38,135 nt of DNA from Candidatus Hinthialibacter antarcticus (GTDB lineage: Bacteria; Hinthialibacterota; Hinthialibacteria; Hinthialibacterales; Hinthialibacteraceae), in the NCBI GenBank assembly GCA_030765645.1, contig JAVCCE010000036.1, forward strand, positions 1-38,135, given 5' to 3'. The position numbers and the translations under genes are program-made. The notes under the pieces are model-generated. The model saw only the letters and a program-made list of their open reading frames with translations, was not told the origin of the DNA and did no database searches. Positions within the stretch are counted from its first letter, which is position 1. The number at the start of each line of letters is the position of its first letter. This document shows, in pieces, positions 1-6,723 of the stretch.

Positions 1-37
1 CCTTATGCACAGGCGCTCCCAGAGTTCCACCCATGCC
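1..37. repeat. Partial copy of ~80-nt palindromic repeat (family P80)
   Basis: This is the right half of an imperfect palindrome whose complete copies lie at 15343-15421 and 37998-38077. It ends in the shared inverted terminus ACCCATGCC. The window begins inside the element, so the left arm (GGCATGGGT) is missing. The 49 bases that follow (41-89) are diverged but alignable with 38086-38135, so the repeated unit of this subtype extends beyond the hairpin. The two copies differ at many positions, so they are separate genomic copies and not an assembly overlap. Confidence 0.8.
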
Positions 38-113
38 TGATTTATCAATTTTTGAAATACCGGAGCCTGTTTCTGAATAAAAATTATGACCATCCATCAA
101 TGTAAGTACTCAC

Positions 114-401
114 TTACCGGATGAACCTTAATTCTTTTAAATTGTTGTGTATCGTTTTGTCTTTAATTTTCAAGTTTAAAGTTCGCGTATTATGGGCATA
201 TTGAATTGACCATAATGCAATCAAAGATACTGCGACAAAAATCCACAAAAACCAATGTGGTACATTGCTAAGAAGATTATAATTATCTGGCAATAAACCC
301 AATATCCCTTTTACTCCAGAAACAGTACCTCCGATGATAAATAGGTAGATATACCAGCGTATTCCACCAATTTCTTGCAATGTTTTAAACCATTCTATCA
401 T
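114..401 (-). CDS. Small hypothetical membrane protein (95 aa)
   Basis: I recognise no family. After a short amphipathic N-terminus, residues about 16-37 form a hydrophobic segment, and residues about 49-66 form a second one separated by a short polar loop. This predicts a two-pass inner-membrane protein with a basic C-terminal tail. The ATG at 401 lies 27 nt after the stop of the glycosyltransferase upstream on the same strand, so the two could be cotranscribed. The gene is clearly more AT-rich than the glycosyltransferase and borders a repeat, which suggests later acquisition. A short inverted repeat (GTAAGT/ACTTAC) overlaps the stop codon. It may be a real small protein or a decayed fragment. 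Confidence 0.55.
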   Translation of the reverse strand: MIEWFKTLQEIGGIRWYIYLFIIGGTVSGVKGILGLLPDNYNLLSNVPHWFLWIFVAVSLIALWSIQYAHNTRTLNLKIKDKTIHNNLKELRFIR

Positions 402-428
402 TGAATTTCCCTTAAATTGTTATCAAAG

Positions 429-1493
429 TCACCCAACAATTAGCTCATGCACATCCTGGCGGACGGTTTGTAATTTTTGTTCGATGTCGGGGTGGGCGAG
501 GCGGCGGTAGTGTTCGTCGGTGTACGCCCAGGTTTGGTCGGGGTGCGGGAAAAACTGTTCGAAGATTTCCTCGTCGCTGACGATGCGGCGGGATTGCACC
601 CCCTCGCGTTTTTCGCGCCATTGCGGGAGCCCATCGAAGAACGCCTGTACGCCGCGCAAGGTCGATAGCCCGTCGCTGCTGTAGCGCATCGGCAGCCCCG
701 CGCCTGCGATGCCGCGCGCGCGGATCACCGCATCGCGCATGGCGCTGGCGGTCAGTTTGGCGGCGTGGGCGTCGTCGAGGTTTTTGTAGAGCGTCGCCAA
801 GCTGTTGCGTTCTAAATAGATTGCCTTGCGGGCGTAATCGACTTTTTTTAGCGAAGCGTGTCCGCGATGAAAGACCTGCGCTTTCGGCGCCAGCCAGACG
901 CTTTGCCCGAACAAGCGCATTCGCCAGCCCAGGTCGATGTCTTCATAGATCATAAAGTAATCGTCGTCGAATCCGCCTGCGTCGAGGAAAATCTCTCGCC
1001 GCACCATCATGCCGCAGCCGCAGGGAAAGAAAATTTCGTAGGGGTCGCTGCTTTCGAGTTCGAAGGCTTCGAAGCCTTTGCCGAACAGGTTGGTCCAGCC
1101 GCCGGCGAATTGGGTTTCGCGTCCGTCCCACGAGAGCAGATGCGACGAAACGCAGGCGGCGTTTGTTTCACTGGCAGCTGCCAATAGTTGAGTGAGCCAA
1201 TCCACCGCAACATGAATATCGTTGTTGAGAAAGACCAGCCAGTCGCTATTCACCCGCCGCGCACATTCATTCAACGCCGGGGCGAAGCCGAGGTTCTCTT
1301 CAAATTCGATGAGTTCTATTTCGGGGAATTTGTTGCGCGCGAATTCACGCGAGCCGTCGCTGGAGTTGTTGTCGGCGATGATGATGTTCACGTCGGCGCC
1401 GTCAGTTTCAATCGCCGTCAATGATTTCAGCAGCGGCTTCAGATGCGCCTTGCCGTTATGGTGCGGAATGATAATCGAAATGGATGTTGACAT
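429..1493 (-). CDS. Family 2 glycosyltransferase (rhamnosyltransferase-like)
   Basis: This 354-residue GT-A fold enzyme would transfer a sugar from an activated nucleotide donor to a glycan acceptor, probably in surface polysaccharide synthesis at the cytoplasmic face of the membrane. The N-terminal strand SISIIIPHHN is typical of GT2. DNNSSD (residues 41-46) is the nucleotide-binding motif, FLNND near 89-92 sits at the metal-binding DxD position, and YEDIDLGWR near 185 supplies the acidic catalytic-base region seen in GT2 rhamnosyltransferase-type enzymes. There is no C-terminal membrane segment, so it is probably soluble or peripheral. The last ~80 residues do not resemble the catalytic domain. 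It is separated from a second glycosyltransferase (3293-4792, same strand) by an unrelated ATPase/DUF4276 pair, which may have split an original glycosyltransferase cluster. Donor and acceptor cannot be inferred. Confidence 0.9.
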   Translation of the reverse strand: MSTSISIIIPHHNGKAHLKPLLKSLTAIETDGADVNIIIADNNSSDGSREFARNKFPEIELIEFEENLGFAPALNECARRVNSDWLVFLNNDIHVAVDWLTQLLAAASETNAACVSSHLLSWDGRETQFAGGWTNLFGKGFEAFELESSDPYEIFFPCGCGMMVRREIFLDAGGFDDDYFMIYEDIDLGWRMRLFGQSVWLAPKAQVFHRGHASLKKVDYARKAIYLERNSLATLYKNLDDAHAAKLTASAMRDAVIRARGIAGAGLPMRYSSDGLSTLRGVQAFFDGLPQWREKREGVQSRRIVSDEEIFEQFFPHPDQTWAYTDEHYRRLAHPDIEQKLQTVRQDVHELIVG

Positions 1494-1516
1494 GGCGTTA
1501 TTACGCTCGCTTTGTC

Positions 1517-2074
1517 TTAAAAATCAATTAATTTTTTGACGCCATTAATTAACATTTTGAAACTGAGAGATTTGTTATTGTTCAAATCTAGATGAGGAGC
1601 AATGGCGCGAGAACCCGATACTTTTTGATATGCGCCTTTTGTCAAGTTGGATAATTCCATAGATGGAGTTCCTAAACGGTCTGGATGTCGGAATTTTTCC
1701 TTGTTTTGTTTCTGGCTGAGGCCTGGTATTTTTAATCCTTTTTCGACAGCCTCGAGGTCGCCTAAATAGAAACTTTCTAATTCACGGCAGGCGATACGAA
1801 CCATTACAGGGGAATTGGTTGCATTATCGCATATTTGAAATAGCGTTTCTTTGATTATTTTACAGTCTCCTGAATCCTGGTCCTGCAGAATCATGAAGAC
1901 ACAATCCGGTGTATTCCATGCGCGTAGGATTTTCCCAAGGTTTTTTTCTAAATCTTGTTTGCCTTCGAATATCTTGAAGTCGGGATAAATGCCCTCTGGA
2001 ATGACTTTGGGCAATACTCCTTTTAGCATTTCTTTCGCAGAAGGTTCTTCTAAAAAGAAAACAAGCGTTTTCAT
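1517..2074 (-). CDS. DUF4276 family protein, probable Toprim-like partner of AAA ATPase
   Basis: This 185-residue protein matches the DUF4276 pattern. A first strand ends in FLEEPSAK (E9, E10). A later strand carries LQDQDSGD (D65, D67). A third motif, ACRELESFYLGD, has E98 and E100. The acidic residue followed by a DxD is the arrangement expected of a Toprim-like metal-binding site, as in RloB and OLD nuclease domains. The fold assignment is my inference from the motifs. The start codon overlaps the stop of the upstream ATPase gene by 4 nt (ATGA), which indicates translational coupling and probably a complex. By analogy with ATPase plus Toprim pairs such as PARIS (AriA/AriB) and Gabija/OLD-like systems, it is likely the nuclease effector of an anti-phage or stress module. 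Base composition is lower in GC than the flanking glycosyltransferases, consistent with transfer. Confidence 0.82.
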   Translation of the reverse strand: MKTLVFFLEEPSAKEMLKGVLPKVIPEGIYPDFKIFEGKQDLEKNLGKILRAWNTPDCVFMILQDQDSGDCKIIKETLFQICDNATNSPVMVRIACRELESFYLGDLEAVEKGLKIPGLSQKQNKEKFRHPDRLGTPSMELSNLTKGAYQKVSGSRAIAPHLDLNNNKSLSFKMLINGVKKLIDF

Positions 2075-3258
2075 TGAGGATCAACCTCTTCAAAAAAACC
2101 TTGCTTCCATAGGTATCCCATTTGGCTGCCTTCATCCATTAACGCGACGATTTGTTTATCATCTTCCGCTCGTTTGATTTGTGTATAGCCGTCTTTTTTT
2201 ATCAACCAAAAAACTTCATTGACTTTTGCGGCATTTAGTAAATCCGGCGAATGCGTAGATACTAATACTTGGCCTCCACGCAATGAATATAACCGGAATT
2301 CTTCAGCCAGTTCCCAAAGCAATTTTGGGTATAGCTGGTTTTCGGGTTCTTCAACGCAAAGCAACGGGTGAGGTGATGGATCGTATAATAGTGTCAAATA
2401 TGCTAGCATCTTAATCGTGCCATCAGATACATAGCGGGCTAAAAATGGGTCTTCAAATGAGCCGTCTTGAAATTTAAGCAAGACGCGGCCTTCTTCCGTC
2501 GTTTTGGATTCAACGTTGGTGATTCCAGGTACGCGCATTTTTAATTTTTGGAGAATGTCGTCAAAAATTTCGCGATGATGGTTGTGTAAATACTCAATGA
2601 CAAGCGAGAGGTTTTCTCCTTCACGCGAGAGGTGTTCAGCGTACCCTGCTTCTTGTTCAGGTCTTGCTTTACTGATATGGAAATCTGAAACGTGCCAGTT
2701 TTCAATCAGATTACCTAATGCCACAACGGCGGGGAATTTTTCAAATTGCGCCAGCCCTTTGATAGCTAATAAATCGCTGGATTTCAACGTTTGATTTTCA
2801 CGCTGTAGGTCTTTGTCTTCTTGTACTTTTTCTAACTCATTGGTAACCGCTGAGCCTTCGCCGTTGGTGAAATCTAAGAAATGCCATGGTTGGCCTGAAC
2901 TGCCTCGCCGATATTTTAACACTTCGCGTTCAACATACGCGCGGGCGTTTTTTTCGTTAATTTGTAGATAGTAAGTGATTAAAGGCTTGTTTGGTTTATC
3001 GCGGAATTTCATTTCGATTTCGATAGGACCATCTGAATTTCGGCTGCGGACTTCTTTGAATCCACGGCTTCCGCCTAATTTCATTAATGCCGTATTCACG
3101 TTGCTTGTCATTGCGTCGCGCAGAAACCCAAACACGCTGAAGATGGTGCTTTTTCCGGTGCCGTTTGCGCCGACAAATACGCAAAAACTCGGGAGATTGG
3201 AAATTTCAATGTCTTGAAATGCTTTGAAATTTTTCAGACGGATTGATTCAATCTTCAT
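2071..3258 (-). CDS. AAA family ATPase (AAA_21/RecF-like, defence-associated type)
   Basis: This 395-residue ABC/SMC-type ATPase has the AAA_21/AAA15 layout. The N-terminal strand MKIESIRLKNFKAF is followed by Walker A GANGTGKST (30-38). A signature-like YVSDGTIK lies near 277, Walker B LLCVEEPE near 300-307 and the switch histidine STHSPD near 333-338. The segment between Walker A and the signature is helical and probably forms a short coiled coil. The start is supported by GAGGTG five bases upstream of the ATG. The stop overlaps the start of the DUF4276 gene (ATGA), so the two proteins are made together. In known systems of this kind the ATPase senses a foreign protein or DNA structure and controls the nuclease partner; that role is inferred here. 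There is no DUF4435 or helicase gene nearby, so this is not classical PARIS or Gabija. Composition is AT-richer than the flanks. Confidence 0.9.
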   Translation of the reverse strand: MKIESIRLKNFKAFQDIEISNLPSFCVFVGANGTGKSTIFSVFGFLRDAMTSNVNTALMKLGGSRGFKEVRSRNSDGPIEIEMKFRDKPNKPLITYYLQINEKNARAYVEREVLKYRRGSSGQPWHFLDFTNGEGSAVTNELEKVQEDKDLQRENQTLKSSDLLAIKGLAQFEKFPAVVALGNLIENWHVSDFHISKARPEQEAGYAEHLSREGENLSLVIEYLHNHHREIFDDILQKLKMRVPGITNVESKTTEEGRVLLKFQDGSFEDPFLARYVSDGTIKMLAYLTLLYDPSPHPLLCVEEPENQLYPKLLWELAEEFRLYSLRGGQVLVSTHSPDLLNAAKVNEVFWLIKKDGYTQIKRAEDDKQIVALMDEGSQMGYLWKQGFFEEVDPQ

Positions 3259-3292
3259 GAATCACCTCGTTGCGTTTCAATTTACGCTCACG

Positions 3293-4792
3293 CTACACGC
3301 CCCAGAGGCGTTGCCACCAGCTCTTGCCTTGCGGCTTGGTTTTAATGATCGGGCGGCGAAAGCGGGGGATGATGCCCGACTTGTCGTCGCGGCCCGGGAA
3401 CGCCCAATTCAACCACATCTCATCCACGCGGTGAAAGGGCTGCCCGCCGCGAAATTCGCGCTCGACGTTGTCGGAGGCGCGCACTGGATTTTCCACCCAG
3501 TTTAACAGCGGCTGCGTGGTGGATTCGAAGGAGAAATATTCATACGCAAAACGCTTGGCTTTAACCGCCCGCGCTTTGGCCTTGGCGGGATTCGCGGCCA
3601 TTTCGAGAATTTTCGCCGTCGCCAGTTTCTCGTCGCCAGTGGGGATTCCGACGATTAAACCTTCGCGGGACAACAGGTGAGAGATTTCGGTGGTTAGCGT
3701 ACTCAATATCGGTACGCCGCATTGCATCCAATAGAGAAAGCGGTTGCGGCTGCCTAGCACGGATTCATAAATGGGCAGGTCGATGTTAATGCCAAGGTCG
3801 CATTCCAGCGTGAGTTGGGCGACGTCTTCGTTGCTGACCCAGCCCATCAGGTGAAAGCGCGACTCATACGCGCTTTTTGAAATCAAACTGCGAAAGCGGT
3901 TATAGCCGTCTTCATGGTGTCCGGCGATGGCGCCGCCAGTGACCACGCATTGAACGCGGCGGTTTTTTTCCATCGCGCCTTCAATGGCGAGAAAGAGAGT
4001 GTCTACGTCAGCCCAGGTGTTGAAGCCGCCGCTGCATAAAACCAAAAAGTCGCTGGAGTTGACTTCACCGCCGCGCAGGATGGATTCGCCGCGCACTGGC
4101 GAAATTTCGCCGTTCAACGCGCAAGGGATGGTCCAGACCAATTCTTCCGAAAGCGTGTAGCGGTTGAGACGGCCAATCAGACCCAACTGGCCGATGGCGG
4201 CGCCGCGCTGCATCTCTGAGACCACCGAAAAGCAATCGCCGCGCAGCAACACCCGCGAAAGCGTCTGATGAAAGTGTTCGATCTGTAAGGCGTCGCGCAT
4301 GAACGGGCTTTTGGCTTGCACCTCGGCGAACAGGTCGCCGAACATGTCCATCCAGACCGGAACGTCGGTTTTTAAATAGGACGCCAAATTGGTGGCGATG
4401 GACGACCCGGCGGTGATGATGGCGTCGGGGCGCTTGCGGGCGATCAAGTCTTCGAGCCGCGTCAGGATCAGGTTGGTATTGCGTACGTTGGGTTCGGGCA
4501 GGGCGACGTGTTCGAGGTCGCCCCAACTGCTGGGATCGGTCTGATAATCAATATTGATATTGGTTTCGCGTTGGACGCCGAATTCGCAGGTCGCCAATAC
4601 GACGTGGTGTCCCGCCCGCAAGAGCGGCAGGGCGAACTGCCAGGCGCGGATGCCGAATCCGTACAGTCGGTCGGAATTATAGAACGGCAGCGGTCCGACG
4701 CCGATCAGCAACAGCGTTTTAGCCAAAAGTTTCACAGCCTCGCATGGATTTTTCGTCAAAGAAAACTTGTGAGACGCTTTACAGGTTAGCAT
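3293..4792 (-). CDS. Family 4-type glycosyltransferase (GT-B fold)
   Basis: This ~499-residue protein resembles GT-B glycosyltransferases. The N-terminal Rossmann region includes LLLIGVGPLPF and GFGIRAWQFALPLLRAGH, the 'retrieve names at the left, hide acceptor' half of a GT1/GT4 enzyme. The C-terminal half has the donor-binding pattern with LVLCSGGFNTW, LGINIDLPIYES and SRNRFLYWMQCGVPIL, typical of GT4. It probably acts in surface glycan assembly with the GT2 enzyme at 429-1493. The start is uncertain: an in-frame TTG lies at 4816, the ATG I used at 4792, and a GTG at 4735 is closest to the conserved core. None has a convincing ribosome binding site. A basic C-terminal tail (KTKPQGKSWWQRLWGV) could bind membrane. 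Substrates are unknown. Confidence 0.85.
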   Translation of the reverse strand: MLTCKASHKFSLTKNPCEAVKLLAKTLLLIGVGPLPFYNSDRLYGFGIRAWQFALPLLRAGHHVVLATCEFGVQRETNINIDYQTDPSSWGDLEHVALPEPNVRNTNLILTRLEDLIARKRPDAIITAGSSIATNLASYLKTDVPVWMDMFGDLFAEVQAKSPFMRDALQIEHFHQTLSRVLLRGDCFSVVSEMQRGAAIGQLGLIGRLNRYTLSEELVWTIPCALNGEISPVRGESILRGGEVNSSDFLVLCSGGFNTWADVDTLFLAIEGAMEKNRRVQCVVTGGAIAGHHEDGYNRFRSLISKSAYESRFHLMGWVSNEDVAQLTLECDLGINIDLPIYESVLGSRNRFLYWMQCGVPILSTLTTEISHLLSREGLIVGIPTGDEKLATAKILEMAANPAKAKARAVKAKRFAYEYFSFESTTQPLLNWVENPVRASDNVEREFRGGQPFHRVDEMWLNWAFPGRDDKSGIIPRFRRPIIKTKPQGKSWWQRLWGV

Positions 4793-4869
4793 AAAGGCGC
4801 CACGACTTATAAACAAGGAAGCGATTGCTTGCCTCGATACGGATCCCGGCGATTTTTTCCTCTCTTATC

Positions 4870-4898
4870 TTGACCGGAAAGCGGGGGCGCGCCATGCT
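4870..4898 (+). promoter_or_regulatory. Possible sigma-70 promoter for the Trm112-like gene
   Basis: TTGACC at 4870-4875 is separated by 17 bases from CATGCT at 4893-4898. The -35 box is good and the -10 box poor. It lies in the divergent spacer between the GT4 gene and the Trm112-like gene, about 45 bases before the latter's start. Confidence 0.28.
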
Positions 4899-4943
4899 TT
4901 GGGGTACGCATTTGACGATTGAATCTGTTTGGAGCCTAAGAAG

Positions 4944-5171
4944 ATGCCCATCAGCGAAAAGTTATTAGAAATATTGGCTTGTCCGCTTTCGAAAGCCCCG
5001 ATTGTGCTTGACGGCGAATGGATCGTCTCAACTGACGCCGCCACCCGCCGCCGCTATCCTGTTAAAGACGACATCCCGGTGATGTTGGTTGACGAGTCGG
5101 AAGAAATGAGTGAACCCGACTGGAAAGCGGTGATGGACAAGCACAACGTCGCCCCCGCCGCTGCGTCGTAA
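4944..5171 (+). CDS. Trm112/UPF0434 (YcaR-like) small protein
   Basis: This 75-residue protein matches the UPF0434/Trm112 family: LLEILACP near the N-terminus, then YPVKDDIPVMLVDE, the conserved (F/Y)P(I/V)xDxIPVML block. Family members are small proteins; eukaryotic and archaeal Trm112 activates methyltransferases, and bacterial members are mostly uncharacterised. In zinc-binding members a CxxC and further cysteines bind metal. Here only C11 remains (CPLS replaces CPxC, and the later cysteine position is Ser), so zinc binding is unlikely; cysteine-poor versions are also known in other bacteria. GGAG at 4931-4934 lies nine bases before the ATG at 4944, which decides this start over the in-frame TTG at 4929. 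The aminotransferase gene follows on the same strand. Confidence 0.85.
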   Translation: MPISEKLLEILACPLSKAPIVLDGEWIVSTDAATRRRYPVKDDIPVMLVDESEEMSEPDWKAVMDKHNVAPAAAS

Positions 5172-5288
5172 GTTACGCTTCACGCGCTTTCGCAGCCTCT
5201 GCTCGCCCGGTTGAAAAAACGGGCTACAATTTACTCATTCATACCAATCCTGAAAATGCGTTTTCCGGTTGCGGAAACGCGAAAAACT

Positions 5289-6704
5289 ATGACCTTCGAT
5301 CTTCGCGCCGTTCTCTCGGATTCTATCGGCAACGCCCGTTCGCTGCATGACGAGTTTGGCAACACCGTCTTCGCTCGCGTGTTGGAACTGATTGGTTTCA
5401 ACCATGAATACGTCAGCGGCGAGGGGTGTTATATCGAAACCCTGGACGGGCGAAAAATTTACGATTCGCTGTCCGGCTATGGCGTGTTTGGCATGGGGCG
5501 CAACCACCCCGTTATGAAAGACGCTCTCCGCCAGGCGCTCGATTTGAACCTGCCCAATCTGGTGCAGATGGATTGCGTTCTGCTGAGCGGCCTGCTCGCA
5601 GAAAAATTAATCTCCATCGCGCCGGGCGACCGCTTGCAGCGGGTGTTTTTCACCAATTCCGGCACAGAAGCGATGGAAGGCGCCATTAAATTCGCCCGCG
5701 CCGCCACCAAGCGCACGACGATTCTGTTCCGCAAGGGTGCGTTTCACGGCCTCAGCACCGGCGCGTTGGCGTTGAACGGAGACGATTCATTCCGCAACGG
5801 CTTTGGTGATTTATTGCCGGGATGCGAACAAGTTGAGTGGGAAAATTTATCGGAATTAGAACGCAAACTGCGCACAAAAACCGTCGCCGCAGTGGCGATT
5901 GAACCGGTGCGCGGTAAAGGCGTGTTTTATCCTGAGAATGAATCTCTCTATCAGAATATTCAGCAATTATGCCGCGAAACGGGCACGCTGTTCATCGCCG
6001 ATGAAATTCAATGCGGCCTGGGTCGCACCGGCAAATGGTGGGCGTGCGAGCATTGGCGTCTGTCGCCGGATATTTTATTGACCTCAAAGGCGCTCAGCGG
6101 CGGCATAGTCCCCGTCGGCGCAATTTTATATTCTGATGAAGTCTATCGCGGCGTGTTCAATACGCTCGACCGCTGCGTGGTGCATTCCAGCACCTTCGGT
6201 CAGAACGTATTCGCGATGGTCGCCGGGCTGGCGGCGCTTCACGTCATCGAGACCGAAGGGCTGGTCGAACGCTCTGCGGTTTTGGGTGCGCGGCTGTTGA
6301 AGGGCTTGAACGCCTTGAAAGAGAAGCACGAGTTCATCAAAGACGTGCGCGGCAAGGGCCTCATGTGCGCGGTCGAATTCGGATCGCCGCGTTCGATGCG
6401 GCTCAAACCCGCCTGGATGCTGCTGCACGCCGCTGAAAATGGCTTGTTCGCGCAAGCCGTGGTGATGCAATTAATCAAAAATCATGATATCCTTAGCCAG
6501 GTGGCGGGCCATCATCAAGAAGTCGTTAAATTTTTGCCGCCGCTGATTTCCAGCGAAGAGGAACTTGACCGGTTGGTCGATGCGTTGGATTCTGTATTGA
6601 ATGAATGCCGCCGCTTTCCCGGCCCGTTGTGGTCGGTCGGCAAACAATTAGCGGGAGCGGCAGCCAAACAACATCTTTTCGCGCGGGCCGCCGGCCGCTC
6701 GTAG
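5289..6704 (+). CDS. Class III pyridoxal-phosphate aminotransferase
   Basis: This enzyme of ~471 residues has the full class III (ornithine/acetylornithine aminotransferase-like) fold. FFTNSGTEAMEGAIKFAR is the cofactor phosphate-binding segment, FHGLSTGAL the substrate loop, and FIADEIQCGLGRTGKWWA carries the Asp that contacts the pyridine nitrogen. LLTSKALSGG carries the Schiff-base lysine K267, and HSSTFGQN follows. It would transfer an amino group between an omega-amino substrate and an oxo acid; the exact substrate cannot be told. Upstream in-frame starts at 5211 (TTG) and 5256 (ATG) would add 26 or 11 residues. None has a clear ribosome binding site, and the family N-terminus fits 5289 best. 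It lies in a same-strand run with the Trm112-like gene before it and the MMPL gene 19 nt after it. Confidence 0.92.
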   Translation: MTFDLRAVLSDSIGNARSLHDEFGNTVFARVLELIGFNHEYVSGEGCYIETLDGRKIYDSLSGYGVFGMGRNHPVMKDALRQALDLNLPNLVQMDCVLLSGLLAEKLISIAPGDRLQRVFFTNSGTEAMEGAIKFARAATKRTTILFRKGAFHGLSTGALALNGDDSFRNGFGDLLPGCEQVEWENLSELERKLRTKTVAAVAIEPVRGKGVFYPENESLYQNIQQLCRETGTLFIADEIQCGLGRTGKWWACEHWRLSPDILLTSKALSGGIVPVGAILYSDEVYRGVFNTLDRCVVHSSTFGQNVFAMVAGLAALHVIETEGLVERSAVLGARLLKGLNALKEKHEFIKDVRGKGLMCAVEFGSPRSMRLKPAWMLLHAAENGLFAQAVVMQLIKNHDILSQVAGHHQEVVKFLPPLISSEEELDRLVDALDSVLNECRRFPGPLWSVGKQLAGAAAKQHLFARAAGRS

Positions 6705-6723
6705 CAGAGAACGCCGACGCGAC

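Noticed and set aside
858-1187. Plus-strand open frame of ~109 codons inside the GT2 gene
   Set aside because: It is antisense to a clear glycosyltransferase, has no ribosome binding site and shows no family features.
2071-3258. RecF or another housekeeping repair ATPase
   Set aside because: The coupled DUF4276 gene and AAA_21-type layout do not fit RecF, and no dnaA, dnaN or gyr genes are near.
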